Shown: positions 1 through 9,268 of the stretch, in pieces
How positions within the stretch are numbered: the first letter of the stretch is position 1
Layout of the letters: each line of letters begins with the position of its first letter
Assembly: GCF_030718935.1 (NCBI RefSeq)
Contig: NZ_CP132194.1
Span: 682,001-746,000, forward strand
Origin: Psychrobacter sp. M13
GTDB lineage: Bacteria > Pseudomonadota > Gammaproteobacteria > Pseudomonadales > Moraxellaceae
Length of the DNA: 64,000 nucleotides
Reading direction: 5' to 3'
Translations under genes and position numbers: made by a program
The notes under the pieces: generated by a model
Seen by the model: only the letters and a program-made list of their open reading frames with translations
The model's database searches: none
Told to the model about the DNA's origin: nothing

Positions 1-117
1 GCTTTGTGCACATCATTAGCACTAGAGAAGTTGGTTATTGATATTAAAATGCCGACGACTCATACTGAGCTTGCGGCAGCAACTGGTTTTTATTGCTCAT
101 ACCTGTGGAGTAACGCT

Positions 118-486
118 ATGATTCAGGTTGAATCTATGCTGGAAGTTGCAGATAATAGCGGTGCAAGACGAGTTCAGTGCATTAAAGTACTGGGTGGTTC
201 TCATCGTCGTTATGCATCAGTCGGCGATATCATCAAAGTAACGGTAAAAGAAGCCATTCCTCGCGGTCGTGTCAAAAAAGGCGATGTGATGAATGCAGTA
301 GTTGTACGTACCAAAAAAGGCGTTCGTCGCCCTGATGGTTCGGTTATTCGTTTTGACGACAATGCTGCGGTATTGTTGAACCAAAACAAAGCACCGATTG
401 CAACTCGTATTTTTGGACCGGTAACTCGTGAACTACGTGGTGATCAGTTTATGAAAATTGTATCCCTAGCACCAGAAGTATTGTGA
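118..486 (+). CDS. rplN: 50S ribosomal protein L14
   Basis: L14 is a large-subunit protein that binds 23S rRNA and forms bridges to the 30S subunit. The 122-residue product starts [18 protein letters not shown] and ends in the family's usual SLAPEVL, so it is full length. The open frame continues upstream to the window edge, but homology fixes the start at the ATG at 118, with GGAG at 107-110 as ribosome binding site. Bases 1-117 do not encode the end of S17 in any frame that I can recognise, so they are probably intergenic. It is the first visible gene of the spc operon, followed 8 bp later by rplX. Confidence 0.97.
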   Translation: MIQVESMLEVADNSGARRVQCIKVLGGSHRRYASVGDIIKVTVKEAIPRGRVKKGDVMNAVVVRTKKGVRRPDGSVIRFDDNAAVLLNQNKAPIATRIFGPVTRELRGDQFMKIVSLAPEVL

Positions 487-494
487 GGTAACCC

Positions 495-812
495 ATGGCT
501 AAATTACGTAAAGGCGATACAGTTATCGTGATTGCTGGTAAAGACAAAGGCAAGCAAGGTACTGTTCAAGCTGTTAAAAATGACCGTATTAAAGTTGAAG
601 GCATTAACATTGTCACTAAACATCAGAAGCCAAATCAGGCGACTGGCGTTGAGGGCGGCATTTTAAAGCAAGAAGCTTTTTTACATATCTCAAATGTCGC
701 AATTTTAAATGCGCAAACCCAAAAAGCAGACCGTATTACTTACCAAAAGAATGATGATGGCGTTAAACAACGCGTTTATCGTTCGAATGGTGAAGTTGTG
801 GCGACTGCGTAA
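495..812 (+). CDS. rplX: 50S ribosomal protein L24
   Basis: L24 is an assembly-initiator protein of the 50S subunit. The 105-residue product has the KOW motif near its N-terminus (KGDTVIVIAGKDKGKQGTV, about residues 6-24) and the usual family length. The start ATG at 495 follows a GAGG-type ribosome binding site that overlaps the end of rplN. The gene lies between rplN and rplE in the standard spc order and is surely co-transcribed with them. Confidence 0.97.
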   Translation: MAKLRKGDTVIVIAGKDKGKQGTVQAVKNDRIKVEGINIVTKHQKPNQATGVEGGILKQEAFLHISNVAILNAQTQKADRITYQKNDDGVKQRVYRSNGEVVATA

Positions 813-833
813 GACACTAAGGGTGTAATGGTA

Positions 834-1370
834 ATGGCAAGATTAAAAGCTTTATATAACGATGAACTAAAGCAAAAGATTAAAGAAGAACTTGCTTTAG
901 ATAATGTGATGCAAGTGCCTAAAATCACTAAAATCACTTTAAACATGGGTGTAGGCGGCGCGTCTCAAGACAAGAAATTGCTTGAAGGTGCAGTAGCTGA
1001 TATGACCGCGATTGCTGGTCAAAAACCTGTAGTCACCAAAGCGCGTAAATCAATTGCAGGCTTTAAGATTCGTGAAGAATGGCCAATCGGTTGCAAAGTA
1101 ACGCTACGCGGTGAGCAAATGTACGAATTTTTAGATCGTCTCATTGCCGTTGCTATTCCTCGTGTTCGTGACTTTCGTGGTTTTTCACCTAAAGCCTTTG
1201 ATGGACGTGGTAACTATTCACTGGGTATCAAAGAGCAAATCGTATTCCCAGAAGTAGACTTTGACAAGATTGATCGTATCCGTGGTATGGATGTGACTAT
1301 CACAACGTCAGCTACTACTGATGACGAAGGTCGTGCGCTACTTAAAGCATTCGGCTTCCCATTTAAATAA
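834..1370 (+). CDS. rplE: 50S ribosomal protein L5
   Basis: L5 binds 5S rRNA and contacts the P-site tRNA in the central protuberance. The product from the ATG at 834 is 178 residues ([13 protein letters not shown]...), the normal length in gammaproteobacteria. An in-frame ATG at 828 would add only Met-Val. AAGGG at 819-823 is better spaced for 834, so 834 is preferred, although both are possible. The C-terminal half holds the typical [16 protein letters not shown] stretch. It lies in standard spc order, 21 bp after rplX and 12 bp before rpsN. Confidence 0.96.
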   Translation: MARLKALYNDELKQKIKEELALDNVMQVPKITKITLNMGVGGASQDKKLLEGAVADMTAIAGQKPVVTKARKSIAGFKIREEWPIGCKVTLRGEQMYEFLDRLIAVAIPRVRDFRGFSPKAFDGRGNYSLGIKEQIVFPEVDFDKIDRIRGMDVTITTSATTDDEGRALLKAFGFPFK

Positions 1371-1382
1371 GGTAAAGACGTT

Positions 1383-1688
1383 ATGGCAAAGAAGAGCATG
1401 ATTAACCGCGAATTAAAGCGCGAAAAAATGGTTGCTAAGTACGCTGATAAGCGCCTTAAGCTAAAAGCGACTATCAACGATATCAATGCAACTGACGAAG
1501 AGCGTATGGATGCGATGCTAGAGCTACAAGCCCTACCACGTAACTCATCGCCTGTACGTCTGCGCAATCGTTGTGCTATCACAGGTCGTCCTCATGGTTA
1601 TTTCCGCAAGTTTGGCTTATCACGCAATATGTTGCGTGAGCGTGTCATGCAAGGTGATGTACCTGGTGTTCGTAAAGCAAGCTGGTAA
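1383..1688 (+). CDS. rpsN: 30S ribosomal protein S14
   Basis: S14 is a small-subunit head protein. The product is 101 residues, the long zinc-free (C-minus) form: the C-terminal part has [17 protein letters not shown] rather than the CxxC...CxxC zinc motif of short S14. It ends with VPGVRKASW, the conserved family C-terminus. Translation starts at the ATG at 1383, just after rplE, and rpsH follows after 11 bp. Confidence 0.97.
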   Translation: MAKKSMINRELKREKMVAKYADKRLKLKATINDINATDEERMDAMLELQALPRNSSPVRLRNRCAITGRPHGYFRKFGLSRNMLRERVMQGDVPGVRKASW

Positions 1689-1699
1689 GGAGTAATTAC

Positions 1700-2098
1700 A
1701 TGAGTATGCAAGATACTGTTGGGGATATGCTAACCCGTATTCGTAACGCCCAAATGGCTAATAAAGTTTCAGTAGCTATGCCAAGCTCTAAGCTACGTAA
1801 ATCTATCGCTGACTTATTGGTTAGTGAAGGTTATGTTGCTAGTGCTGAAGTTAAAGCTGAAGATAACAACAAAGCAACGCTAACTATCGAATTAAAGTAC
1901 TTCGAAGGCAAAGCCGTTATCGAAACTATCCAACGTTACAGCCGTCCTGGTTTACGCCAGCATCGCGGTAAAGACGCTATCCCTACTGTAAAACAAGGTA
2001 TGGGTGTTGCTATCGTATCAACTAGCCAAGGTATCATGAGCGATCGTGCTGCACGCGCTGCTGGTATCGGTGGTGAAATCGTCGCATTTGTAGCGTAA
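1700..2098 (+). CDS. rpsH: 30S ribosomal protein S8
   Basis: S8 is a primary 16S-binding protein; in E. coli it is also the translational repressor of the spc operon. The 132-residue product begins [18 protein letters not shown] and ends with the conserved [12 protein letters not shown] strong AAGGAG at 1686-1691 sits 8 bases before the ATG at 1700, inside the end of rpsN. Unusually, the next gene (rplF) does not follow directly: 296 bp of AT-rich, hairpin-rich DNA come between. Confidence 0.97.
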   Translation: MSMQDTVGDMLTRIRNAQMANKVSVAMPSSKLRKSIADLLVSEGYVASAEVKAEDNNKATLTIELKYFEGKAVIETIQRYSRPGLRQHRGKDAIPTVKQGMGVAIVSTSQGIMSDRAARAAGIGGEIVAFVA

Positions 2099-2157
2099 GC
2101 TGCAATTCATTATTAATAATTAGTAATGGCACGATGAAGTCTATTTGATTTCTATAG

Positions 2158-2211
2158 ATCAGGCTTATAAGCTCTAAGTTAATTTTTTAAATTAAACGTT
2201 ATGAGCCTGAT
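2158..2211. repeat. inverted repeat 1 in the rpsH-rplF gap
   Basis: ATCAGGCTTATAA at 2158-2170 is the reverse complement, with one mismatch, of TTATGAGCCTGAT at 2199-2211. The arms are 13 bases with a 28-base loop. It lies in the 296-bp gap between rpsH and rplF, directly before a second inverted repeat. No T-run follows, so it does not look like a simple rho-independent terminator. Confidence 0.75.
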
Positions 2212-2212
2212 A

Positions 2213-2266
2213 CCTATCAATATTATAAAAATTTCATCTAATGGATAGTTTTATAATATTGACAGG
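2213..2266. repeat. inverted repeat 2 in the rpsH-rplF gap
   Basis: CCTATCAATATTATAAAA at 2213-2230 pairs with TTTTATAATATTGACAGG at 2249-2266 over 18 bases with a single mismatch and an 18-base loop. The right arm contains a perfect TTGACA box (2259-2264), so the hairpin overlaps a candidate internal promoter for rplF. This may be a small insertion element or a regulatory structure splitting the spc operon. Confidence 0.8.
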
Positions 2267-2289
2267 TGCTTAATAGAGTCGTTTATGAT
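2259..2289 (+). promoter_or_regulatory. candidate internal promoter upstream of rplF
   Basis: TTGACA at 2259-2264 and TATGAT at 2284-2289 are near-consensus sigma-70 boxes. The spacing of 19 bp is longer than ideal. They lie about 105 bp before the rplF start. If active, rplF and the genes down to secY could be transcribed apart from rplN-rpsH. This is a prediction from motif only. Confidence 0.4.
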
Positions 2290-2394
2290 AAACTAGCACG
2301 CTTTTTAGCCTGTTAGTTTTTTCGCTATTATCATAGTCTTAGTTTTGATGATGGTTTGCTAACAGAAGATTTTAATTTTTTAAGGAATACTCCT

Positions 2395-2928
2395 ATGTCT
2401 CGTGTGGCTAAAGCCCCGGTAACACTGCCTAGCGGCGTAAGTGTTACTTTGAACGATCGGCAGGTCGAAGTGAAAGGCAAGAACGGTACTTTGTCTTTAC
2501 GCCTGCACGAATTGGTCGAGCTGAAACAGGAAGATGATGCTATCATTCTCTCACCTACAGTCGATTCAAAAGAAGCTATGATGCATACTGGCACCGTCCG
2601 CGCTTTGCTTAACAACCATGTTAAGGGCGTAACTGAAGGCTTTGAGAAACGTCTTCAATTGATTGGTGTTGGTTATCGTGCACAAGCTACTGGCGATAAA
2701 GTAACCTTGAACGTCGGTTACTCACATCCAGTAGAATACACGTTACCTGAAAGTGTGTCAGCTGAAACCCCAACGCAAACTGAAATCGTTTTGAAATCAA
2801 ACGATAAACAGCAGCTTGGACAAGCTGCGGCTAATATCCGTGGTTTCCGCCCACCAGAGCCTTATAAAGGCAAAGGTATTCGTTATAGTGACGAGCATGT
2901 GATTCGCAAAGAAGCCAAGAAAAAATAA
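2395..2928 (+). CDS. rplF: 50S ribosomal protein L6
   Basis: L6 lies near the factor-binding centre of the 50S subunit. The product from the ATG at 2395 is 177 residues ([17 protein letters not shown]...) with the two duplicated L6 domains, and it ends with the conserved [18 protein letters not shown] and a basic tail. The frame stays open upstream to 2356, but the homologous start and an AAGGA at 2382-2386 fix 2395. It is the first gene after the unusual 296-bp break in the spc operon; rplR follows 11 bp later. Confidence 0.97.
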   Translation: MSRVAKAPVTLPSGVSVTLNDRQVEVKGKNGTLSLRLHELVELKQEDDAIILSPTVDSKEAMMHTGTVRALLNNHVKGVTEGFEKRLQLIGVGYRAQATGDKVTLNVGYSHPVEYTLPESVSAETPTQTEIVLKSNDKQQLGQAAANIRGFRPPEPYKGKGIRYSDEHVIRKEAKKK

Positions 2929-2939
2929 GGTGAGTTGAA

Positions 2940-3290
2940 ATGTTTGATAAAAAAGCAGCTCGTCTACGTCGAGCAAAGAAAACCCGCGCGCATATCCGTG
3001 TTTTAGGTGCACATCGCCTTACGGTTAATCGTACGCCAAAGCATATCTATGCCCAGATTATCTCTCCGAACGGTGGTGAAGTGATTGCACAGGCATCTAC
3101 CTTAGACGGCAGTCTGCGTTCAGGCGCAACTGGTAACACTGATGCAGCGACGTCTGTAGGCCAATTAATCGCAGAGCGCGCAAAGGCAGCTGGCATTACT
3201 AAAGTTGCTTTTGACCGTAGTGGTTTTAAATATCATGGTCGAGTAAAAGCTTTAGCTGAAGCTGCTCGCGAAAACGGATTGGAGTTTTAA
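2940..3290 (+). CDS. rplR: 50S ribosomal protein L18
   Basis: L18 binds 5S rRNA with L5 and helps attach it to the 50S subunit. The 116-residue product has the basic N-terminus ([17 protein letters not shown]), the central [13 protein letters not shown] region and the conserved end [20 protein letters not shown]. Length and order are standard. rpsE starts 2 bp after its stop, with its GGAG ribosome binding site inside the end of rplR, which suggests translational coupling. Confidence 0.97.
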   Translation: MFDKKAARLRRAKKTRAHIRVLGAHRLTVNRTPKHIYAQIISPNGGEVIAQASTLDGSLRSGATGNTDAATSVGQLIAERAKAAGITKVAFDRSGFKYHGRVKALAEAARENGLEF

Positions 3291-3292
3291 TC

Positions 3293-3811
3293 ATGGCTAG
3301 AAATGACAATAGAAATGATAAAAATGAACAAAGTGATGGTCTGGTAGAGCGTTTGGTTACTGTTGATCGCGTTGCTAAAGTCGTTAAAGGTGGTCGTATT
3401 TTCTCGTTCACTGCATTGACTGTCGTTGGCGATGGCAATGGCCGTGTTGGTTTCGGTCGCGGTAAAGCCCGTGAAGTGCCAGCTGCTATTCAAAAAGCAC
3501 TAGAAGCTGCTAAGCGCAATATGATTACTGTTGAGCTAAATGATGCAACTTTATATCATCCGATCAAATCACGTCATGGCGCAAGTAAAGTCTATATGCA
3601 GCCTGCATCTGAAGGTACTGGCGTAATTGCCGGTGGCGCAATGCGTGCCGTATTAGAAGTTGCTGGTGTTAAAGACGTTTTGACTAAATGTTATGGTTCT
3701 ACCAACACTGCTAACGTGGTTCGCGCTACGTTCAATGGTTTACGTGATATGTCAACTCCAGAAAAGATGGCAGCAAAACGTGGTAAATCTGTAGACGAAA
3801 TTTTGGGCTAA
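3293..3811 (+). CDS. rpsE: 30S ribosomal protein S5
   Basis: S5 acts in decoding accuracy and mRNA unwinding at the ribosome entry. The 172-residue product has the N-terminal double-stranded RNA-binding fold ([19 protein letters not shown], then [16 protein letters not shown]) and the S5 C-terminal domain ([18 protein letters not shown]). The residues before the domain ([16 protein letters not shown]) are a short hydrophilic extension. rpmD follows after 30 bp. Confidence 0.97.
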   Translation: MARNDNRNDKNEQSDGLVERLVTVDRVAKVVKGGRIFSFTALTVVGDGNGRVGFGRGKAREVPAAIQKALEAAKRNMITVELNDATLYHPIKSRHGASKVYMQPASEGTGVIAGGAMRAVLEVAGVKDVLTKCYGSTNTANVVRATFNGLRDMSTPEKMAAKRGKSVDEILG

Positions 3812-3841
3812 CCTTTTATAGATAGGAATAGGTGAGTTACT

Positions 3842-4021
3842 ATGAAAACAATGAAAGTTACTCAGTTTAAATCGGGTGCCCATCGCCTCAAGAGCCACAA
3901 AGCTAGCTTGAAAGGATTGGGTTTACGTCGTATTAATCACACTGTAGAAGTTGAAGATACTCCTTCAACTCGTGGTATGGTCAATCGCGTTAACTACATG
4001 GTAAGAGTGGAGGAAGCGTAA
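3842..4021 (+). CDS. rpmD: 50S ribosomal protein L30
   Basis: L30 is a small 50S protein. Translating from the ATG at 3842 gives 59 residues, [20 protein letters not shown] and on to [14 protein letters not shown], with the family core [13 protein letters not shown]. This matches the usual length of about 59. The stop TAA at 4019-4021 shares its last base with the rplO ATG (TAATG), an arrangement typical of translational coupling. The gene is short but its identity and position in spc order are clear. Confidence 0.95.
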   Translation: MKTMKVTQFKSGAHRLKSHKASLKGLGLRRINHTVEVEDTPSTRGMVNRVNYMVRVEEA

Positions 4022-4461
4022 TGGGACTTAGATTAAATGAATTATCACCAGGTGTTGGCGCCAAGAAAACTGCCCAACGTCGTGGTCGTGGTATCGGTTC
4101 AGGCCTTGGTAAAACAGGCGGCCGTGGTGTAAAAGGTCAGAAGTCACGTTCAGGTTCTAGCATACGCTCAGGATTTGAAGGTGGTCAAATGCCATTATAC
4201 CGTCGTCTACCAAAATTTGGTTTTACCAGTAAGATGGCAATGACGACTGCTGAAGTACGTCTGTCTGAACTTAATAAAGTTGAAGGCGATGTAATCAGTG
4301 TTGCTACCCTAAAAACAGCTAACATTATCCGTCATGATATGAAGCGTGCGCGCATCATCTTGTCAGGTGAAGTCACTAAAGCTTATACCTTCCAAGGTGT
4401 AAAAGTGACTAAAGGCGCCAAGCAGGCAATCGAAGCTGCTGGTGGTAGCATCGAGGAGTAG
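4021..4461 (+). CDS. rplO: 50S ribosomal protein L15
   Basis: L15 is a late-assembly protein deep in the 50S subunit. The 146-residue product has the glycine- and basic-rich N-terminal tail ([20 protein letters not shown], about residues 20-39) followed by [20 protein letters not shown]. The C-terminal globular part ends [15 protein letters not shown]. Its start overlaps the rpmD stop, and the secY GTG lies 4 bp after its stop. Confidence 0.97.
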   Translation: MGLRLNELSPGVGAKKTAQRRGRGIGSGLGKTGGRGVKGQKSRSGSSIRSGFEGGQMPLYRRLPKFGFTSKMAMTTAEVRLSELNKVEGDVISVATLKTANIIRHDMKRARIILSGEVTKAYTFQGVKVTKGAKQAIEAAGGSIEE

Positions 4462-4465
4462 TAAC

Positions 4466-5812
4466 GTGTCAAAACAATCAGTGTCATCGTCAGGCATTCC
4501 GCTCAACCCATTCGCTTTTATACGTAAGTATGATGAGCTATGGTCGCGTCTGCTATTTTTGATCGGCGCATTGATTGTTTATCGTTTAGGGTCACATATT
4601 CCTGTACCTGGCATTAATCCTGTCAATTTAGCCGATCTGTTCTCACGTAATGAGAATACCATCTTGAGCATGTTTAACATGTTCTCAGGTGGGGCATTAG
4701 AGCGGATGTCTATTATGGCACTCGGTATTATGCCGTATATTTCGGCGTCTATTATTGTACAGATGATGTCAGCAGTACTACCTTCGCTTGAAGCGCTTAA
4801 AAAAGAAGGCGAGGCGGGACGACGTAAGCTAAATAAGTATACTCGTCAGGGGACACTTGGATTGGCTTTGGTACAATCTTTGGGGATGTGTGCAGGTCTT
4901 ATCAGTCAGAATTTGACGTTATCAAGTGGTCTTACCTTCTATATACCTGCAGTGACCTCACTGGTCGCAGGTGCTATGTTCTTAATGTGGCTTGGTGAGC
5001 AGATTACAGAGCGTGGGGTAGGTAACGGCATTTCAATGCTTATTTTTGCCAGCATTGTGGCGGGTACGCCAGGTATGATTTCGCAATCTATCGAACAGGT
5101 CAATCAAGGTCAAATGAACTTGATTGTACTCTTTATCTTTGTGGTATTAGGTGTCGCGGTAACTGCGGGTATCGTTTATATAGAACGTGCTCAGCGCCAA
5201 GTGCCTGTTAACTACGCACAAAAGCAGCAGCAAGGTCGCAAAATTTATGCTCAGCAGCAGTCACATTTGCCGCTGAAAATTAACATGGCTGGGGTTATTC
5301 CTGCTATTTTTGCTAGCTCTTTGTTATTGTTTCCAGCGAGTTTAGGACAGTGGGTTGGTCATTCAACAGATCCTACCTTTGTACAAAAGATATTGCAGAA
5401 TATGGCGTTAGTATTGTCACCAGGACAGCCGCTATATTTAGTCTTGTTTGGTGCGATGATTATTTTCTTTTGCTATTTTTATACGGCATTGGTCTTTAGT
5501 CCGCGTGAAGTTGCTGAGAACCTTAAACGTAGCGGGGCTTATATCCCTGGTATTCGCCCTGGACAACAAACTCAACGTTATCTCGATCATGTATTGAACC
5601 GCTTGACCTTTATTGGCGCGATGTACATGACGGTGATATGTTTAATGCCTATGCTCATCCAGTCAGGTTTTGGTGTGCCGTTTAACCTCGGTGGTACGTC
5701 GTTACTGATTATGGTGGTTGTGGTAATGGACTTCATCTCGCAAATCCAAGCGCATTTGATGACCCATCAATATCATGATCAGACGTTAATTCAGTCGCCC
5801 AATCAGCCTTAA
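4466..5812 (+). CDS. secY: preprotein translocase subunit SecY
   Basis: SecY is the channel of the Sec translocon in the inner membrane and works with SecE, SecG and SecA. The 448-residue product has about ten membrane segments and the signature regions of the family ([12 protein letters not shown] plug area, [52 protein letters not shown]). The start is GTG at 4466, preceded by GAGGAG at 4453-4458; an earlier in-frame start at 4442 would lie inside rplO and lacks homology. Its place after rplO is the standard gene order. Length is close to E. coli SecY (443). Confidence 0.97.
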   Translation: MSKQSVSSSGIPLNPFAFIRKYDELWSRLLFLIGALIVYRLGSHIPVPGINPVNLADLFSRNENTILSMFNMFSGGALERMSIMALGIMPYISASIIVQMMSAVLPSLEALKKEGEAGRRKLNKYTRQGTLGLALVQSLGMCAGLISQNLTLSSGLTFYIPAVTSLVAGAMFLMWLGEQITERGVGNGISMLIFASIVAGTPGMISQSIEQVNQGQMNLIVLFIFVVLGVAVTAGIVYIERAQRQVPVNYAQKQQQGRKIYAQQQSHLPLKINMAGVIPAIFASSLLLFPASLGQWVGHSTDPTFVQKILQNMALVLSPGQPLYLVLFGAMIIFFCYFYTALVFSPREVAENLKRSGAYIPGIRPGQQTQRYLDHVLNRLTFIGAMYMTVICLMPMLIQSGFGVPFNLGGTSLLIMVVVVMDFISQIQAHLMTHQYHDQTLIQSPNQP

Positions 5813-5866
5813 TGGTTCTTAATATTTAAGAGTAAATGAACAAGGCGATACTTCAAGGAAAATACG

Positions 5867-5983
5867 ATGAAAGTTCAAGCATCAGTAAAAAAGATTTGTG
5901 GTAGCTGTAAGATTGTCCGCCGCAAAGGTCGTGTACATGTTATCTGTACAGCAGAGCCACGCCATAAGCAACGTCAAGGTTAA
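5867..5983 (+). CDS. rpmJ: 50S ribosomal protein L36
   Basis: L36 is the smallest ribosomal protein. The ATG at 5867 opens a 38-residue product, starting [15 protein letters not shown] and ending PRHKQRQG. It is the zinc-binding (C-plus) form: Cys11, Cys14, Cys27 and His33 are all present. AAGGA lies about 9 bases upstream. It closes the spc operon after secY, as in most gammaproteobacteria; a 247-bp spacer with hairpins separates it from rpsM. Confidence 0.95.
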   Translation: MKVQASVKKICGSCKIVRRKGRVHVICTAEPRHKQRQG

Positions 5984-6043
5984 TAGATCAATCAGCTTTG
6001 CGACTCGCTGAGCTGATTAATTCAATTAATGCTTGAAAAATAC

Positions 6044-6067
6044 TGGCGGATGAGATATCATCCGCCA
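6044..6067. terminator. perfect 10-bp hairpin between rpmJ and rpsM
   Basis: TGGCGGATGA (6044-6053) and TCATCCGCCA (6058-6067) form a perfect stem with a GATA tetraloop. A weaker 8-bp inverted repeat (AATCAGCT/AGCTGATT, 5990-5997 and 6011-6018) precedes it. There is no T-run after the stem, so it may be an attenuator, a processing site or an mRNA-protecting hairpin rather than an intrinsic terminator. It marks the spc/alpha operon boundary. Confidence 0.55.
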
Positions 6068-6165
6068 CTTGCCGTAGTTGCTACCTATAACTTTTATACT
6101 TTATCTCCTTTAGCTTAAATGTTTTGGAGCGATTTATAAAGTTTAAGGTATTAACCGCAATAACT

Positions 6166-6195
6166 CTGAAAAACAATACTTATCATTTTTATAAT
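6166..6195 (+). promoter_or_regulatory. candidate rpsM (alpha operon) promoter
   Basis: A perfect TATAAT at 6190-6195 lies 35 bp before the rpsM start. An 18-bp spacer separates it from CTGAAA at 6166-6171, a fair -35 box. It would drive rpsM-rpsK-rpsD-rpoA-rplQ independently of the spc operon. Motif-based prediction. Confidence 0.5.
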
Positions 6196-6230
6196 AGATA
6201 ATTTTGTTTTTCTTTAATGGAGAGAAATCA

Positions 6231-6587
6231 ATGGCTCGTATTGCCGGTGTTAACATTCCGGATAATAAGCATGCTGTTATTTCACTAACTTACATCTTTG
6301 GTGTAGGCCGTACCACTGCTCAGAAAATCTTAGAAGCTGTTGGCATTGCCCCTACTACTAAAGTTAGTCAGTTAGATGATACGCAGTTAGATGCTATCCG
6401 TGCACAAGTTGCAAACTATATGACTGAAGGTGATCTTCGTCGTGAAGTTTCAATGAATATTAAGCGTTTAGTTGATCTTGGTTGTTACCGTGGCATCCGT
6501 CATCGCCGTAACCTGCCAGTTCGTGGTCAGAATACTAAGAACAACGCTCGTACGCGTAAGGGTCCTACACGCCCTCTCAAAAGATAA
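6231..6587 (+). CDS. rpsM: 30S ribosomal protein S13
   Basis: S13 is a 30S head protein that contacts the tRNAs and forms bridges to the 50S subunit. The product from the ATG at 6231 is 118 residues, starting [19 protein letters not shown] and ending in the basic [20 protein letters not shown] tail. The frame is open 27 bases further upstream, but the family start and the GGAGAG at 6219-6224 support 6231. It is the first gene of the alpha operon. Confidence 0.97.
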   Translation: MARIAGVNIPDNKHAVISLTYIFGVGRTTAQKILEAVGIAPTTKVSQLDDTQLDAIRAQVANYMTEGDLRREVSMNIKRLVDLGCYRGIRHRRNLPVRGQNTKNNARTRKGPTRPLKR

Positions 6588-6607
6588 TTAACTTAGGAAG
6601 CTAAAAG

Positions 6608-6997
6608 ATGGCAAAAGACACTCGCAGTCGCAAAAAGGTGGCTCGTCGTTCAGTATCGGAGGGCATTGCCCATATCCATGCGTCTTTTAATAACACCATT
6701 GTTACGATTACCGATCGTCAAGGTAATGCATTGGCTTGGGCCACTTCAGGTGGACAAGGCTTCCGTGGTTCACGTAAATCTACACCATTTGCAGCGCAGG
6801 TTGCAGCTGAGGTCGCTGGTAAAGCGGCTCAAGAGTATGGTGTTAAGAATGTCGATGTTTTGGTCAAAGGACCAGGACCGGGTCGTGAGTCTGCGGTAAG
6901 AGCACTAGGTGCATTGGGTTATAAAATTAACAGCATCTCTGATGTAACCCCAATCCCACACAATGGTTGCCGTGCGCCGAAAAAGCGCCGCGTCTAA
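6608..6997 (+). CDS. rpsK: 30S ribosomal protein S11
   Basis: S11 forms part of the 30S platform near the E-site mRNA. The 129-residue product has the family core [20 protein letters not shown], then [18 protein letters not shown], and the conserved end [15 protein letters not shown]. An AGGAAG ribosome binding site lies just upstream. Standard position between rpsM and rpsD. Confidence 0.97.
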   Translation: MAKDTRSRKKVARRSVSEGIAHIHASFNNTIVTITDRQGNALAWATSGGQGFRGSRKSTPFAAQVAAEVAGKAAQEYGVKNVDVLVKGPGPGRESAVRALGALGYKINSISDVTPIPHNGCRAPKKRRV

Positions 6998-7045
6998 TAT
7001 TAAAGACGAAGCTTTTTATTATAAAAGCTTATAGGAGACATAACA

Positions 7046-7687
7046 ATGGCCCGTTATATTGGACCAAAACTGAAATTATCACGTCGCGAAGGTACGGACT
7101 TAGGTCTAAAATCTGGCGTGAAGCCGTATGATGTAAAAACCAAAAAAGCTGGTCGTCCACCAGGTCAACACGGTGTAAGCCGTAATAAGACTTCGGAATA
7201 TGCACTACAGTTACGTGAAAAACAGAAAGTTAAGCGTATCTACGGTGTACTCGAGCGTCAGTTTGCTAACTACTATAAAGAAGCTGCTCGTAAGCGCGGC
7301 GCTACTGGTGAGAACTTGCTAGCTATGCTAGAGAGTCGCTTGGATAATGTGGTCTATCGCATGGGCTTTGGCTCAACTCGCGCAGAAGCCCGTCAGCTCG
7401 TTAGCCATCGTTCTATTATGGTAAAAAAAGCTGGCCGTGATGAGTTTGTTCGTGTGAACATTCCATCAATCCAGTTGCAAGATGGTGATGTCATCGCCGT
7501 TCAAGAGAAGTCTCGCGAACAACTACGTATTCAAAACGCATTAGAGCTTGCGTCACAACGTGGTATTCCAGAATGGCTAGATGTTGATAACAGCAAATTA
7601 CAAGGCACATTTAAGCATGCGCCTGATCGTATCGATCTACCTGCTGAAATCAACGAAAGCTTGATCGTTGAGCTATACTCTAAGTAA
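7046..7687 (+). CDS. rpsD: 30S ribosomal protein S4
   Basis: S4 is a primary 16S-binding protein and, in E. coli, the translational repressor of the alpha operon. The 213-residue product is slightly longer than the E. coli protein (206). It has the N-terminal S4 domain ([19 protein letters not shown]) and the S4 RNA-binding fold ([20 protein letters not shown], about residues 93-112). AGGAG lies about 10 bases before the ATG at 7046. It is followed by rpoA. Confidence 0.97.
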   Translation: MARYIGPKLKLSRREGTDLGLKSGVKPYDVKTKKAGRPPGQHGVSRNKTSEYALQLREKQKVKRIYGVLERQFANYYKEAARKRGATGENLLAMLESRLDNVVYRMGFGSTRAEARQLVSHRSIMVKKAGRDEFVRVNIPSIQLQDGDVIAVQEKSREQLRIQNALELASQRGIPEWLDVDNSKLQGTFKHAPDRIDLPAEINESLIVELYSK

Positions 7688-7767
7688 GTAACGTCTGCTC
7701 AATGTTATGAGAATAGCATTGAGCGATCAACGTTAATTAAACCAGTTAAATAAATCGAGGTGACATC

Positions 7768-8775
7768 ATGATGCTAAATGCAACTGAGTTTCTAACGCCG
7801 AATGCCATTAATGTGGATACGGTCAATGAAACGATTGCCAAAGTCACACTCGAACCGTTAGAGCGCGGCTTTGGGCATACCTTAGGGAATGCTTTACGTC
7901 GTATCTTGTTATCTTCATTACCTGGTGCTGCAGTCATCGAAGCTGAGATTGATGGTGTTGACCATGAATACTCTACTTTAGAAGGTCTGCAAGAAGACGT
8001 GCTTGATCTGCTTTTAAACCTTAAAGGCTTAGCAATCACCCTTCATGATCAAAATGAAGTATTTTTGACCTTAGACAAACAAGGTCCAGGCATTATCACT
8101 GCTGCAGACATCACTTTGCCGCATAACGTCGATATTATCAATCCAGAATTGGTACTAGGAACGCTAAGCGAGCGCGGTCATCTTAAGATGCGTCTGCGTG
8201 TAGTTATGGGTCGTGGATATGAGCCAGCAAACCAGCGCCGTGAAGATGGTGATACCAAAGCGATTGGCCGCTTAAAGCTTGATGCAAGCTTTAGCCCAGT
8301 GCTACGTGTTGCTTATCAAGTTGAGAACGCTCGTGTTGAACAGCGTACTGATCTTGATCGTCTTATCATTGAGCTTGAAACCAATGGCACTATCGATCCA
8401 GAAGAAGCAATTCGTAAAGCTGCTACTATTTTACAACAACAGATTTCTATCTTTGTTGACCTAGAAGCTGAAGAAGCGCCTGAGCCTGTGAAAGAAAAAG
8501 AAGAGGTTGACCCAGTGCTACTACGCCCTGTGGATGATCTTGAACTAACGGTTCGCTCAGCCAACTGCTTAAAAGCTGAAAACATTTACTATATCGGTGA
8601 TTTGGTACAGCGTTCAGAGACTGAACTACTAAAAACCCCAAATCTTGGTAAGAAATCATTAACCGAAATCAAGGACGTACTAGCGTCTAAAGATTTAGAG
8701 CTCGGTATGCGCCTAGATAACTGGCCACCCGCTGACTTACGTGTTGATGATCGCTTCTCTTATCGTAGCCGTTAA
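7768..8775 (+). CDS. rpoA: DNA-directed RNA polymerase subunit alpha
   Basis: The alpha subunit nucleates RNA polymerase assembly, and its C-terminal domain binds UP elements and activators. The 335-residue product has the N-terminal dimerisation domain ([21 protein letters not shown], about residues 32-52), a Glu/Pro-rich linker (about 233-248) and the helix-hairpin-helix C-terminal domain (about 249-320, with [15 protein letters not shown] and [13 protein letters not shown]). Start ATG at 7768 follows GAGG at 7757-7760; the ATG at 7771 is an alternative. Standard alpha operon position. Confidence 0.97.
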   Translation: MMLNATEFLTPNAINVDTVNETIAKVTLEPLERGFGHTLGNALRRILLSSLPGAAVIEAEIDGVDHEYSTLEGLQEDVLDLLLNLKGLAITLHDQNEVFLTLDKQGPGIITAADITLPHNVDIINPELVLGTLSERGHLKMRLRVVMGRGYEPANQRREDGDTKAIGRLKLDASFSPVLRVAYQVENARVEQRTDLDRLIIELETNGTIDPEEAIRKAATILQQQISIFVDLEAEEAPEPVKEKEEVDPVLLRPVDDLELTVRSANCLKAENIYYIGDLVQRSETELLKTPNLGKKSLTEIKDVLASKDLELGMRLDNWPPADLRVDDRFSYRSR

Positions 8776-8794
8776 ACTTTAAGGATTTTTGACT

Positions 8795-9154
8795 ATGCGC
8801 CATCGTAAGAGTGGAGTGAAGCTGGGTCGTACCGGCAGTCATCGTAAAGCTATGTTCCAGAACATGACCAACTCATTATTTGAGCATGAACTGATCAAAA
8901 CGACTTTACCAAAAGCTAAAGAATTGCGCCGTGTTGCTGAGCCATTGATCACTATGGCTAAAGAAGACAGCGTTGCTAATCGTCGTTTGGCATTTAGTCG
9001 TATGCGCGATAAAGCTATGGTAGGTAAACTATTTGGTACTTTGGGTCCACGTTATCAAACGCGTCCAGGTGGCTATTTACGTATTATCAAATGTGGCAAT
9101 CGCGATGGCGATAACGCACCTATGGCCTATGTAGAATTAGTTGATCGCGACTAA
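8795..9154 (+). CDS. rplQ: 50S ribosomal protein L17
   Basis: L17 is a 50S protein near the peptide exit tunnel. From the ATG at 8795 the product is 119 residues, starting [20 protein letters not shown], the bacterial L17 signature, and ending AYVELVDRD. The frame is open back to a TTG at 8789, but homology supports 8795. It is the last gene of the alpha operon and is followed by a strong terminator. Confidence 0.97.
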   Translation: MRHRKSGVKLGRTGSHRKAMFQNMTNSLFEHELIKTTLPKAKELRRVAEPLITMAKEDSVANRRLAFSRMRDKAMVGKLFGTLGPRYQTRPGGYLRIIKCGNRDGDNAPMAYVELVDRD

Positions 9155-9200
9155 TTTTATAGACTTTATTGTCTAGTACGTTCTACTGTATAAATAGCAA

Positions 9201-9229
9201 AAAGCGCCAATCAATTGGCGCTTTTTTTT
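9201..9229. terminator. rho-independent terminator after rplQ (bidirectional)
   Basis: AAAGCGCCAA (9201-9210), loop TCAA, TTGGCGCTTT (9215-9224), then T's to 9229. The A-run on the left arm gives a T-run on the other strand, so it can also end the convergent yciO-like gene. Confidence 0.93.
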
Positions 9230-9268
9230 GTCTAAAATAATTTGTAGAAGGCTTAAGTCAAGGTAACT

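Noticed and set aside
4..117. Open frame upstream of rplN that would extend L14 by 38 residues
   Set aside because: L14 is 122 residues in all relatives, and a good ribosome binding site sits before the ATG at 118; the extension shows no L14 or S17 similarity.
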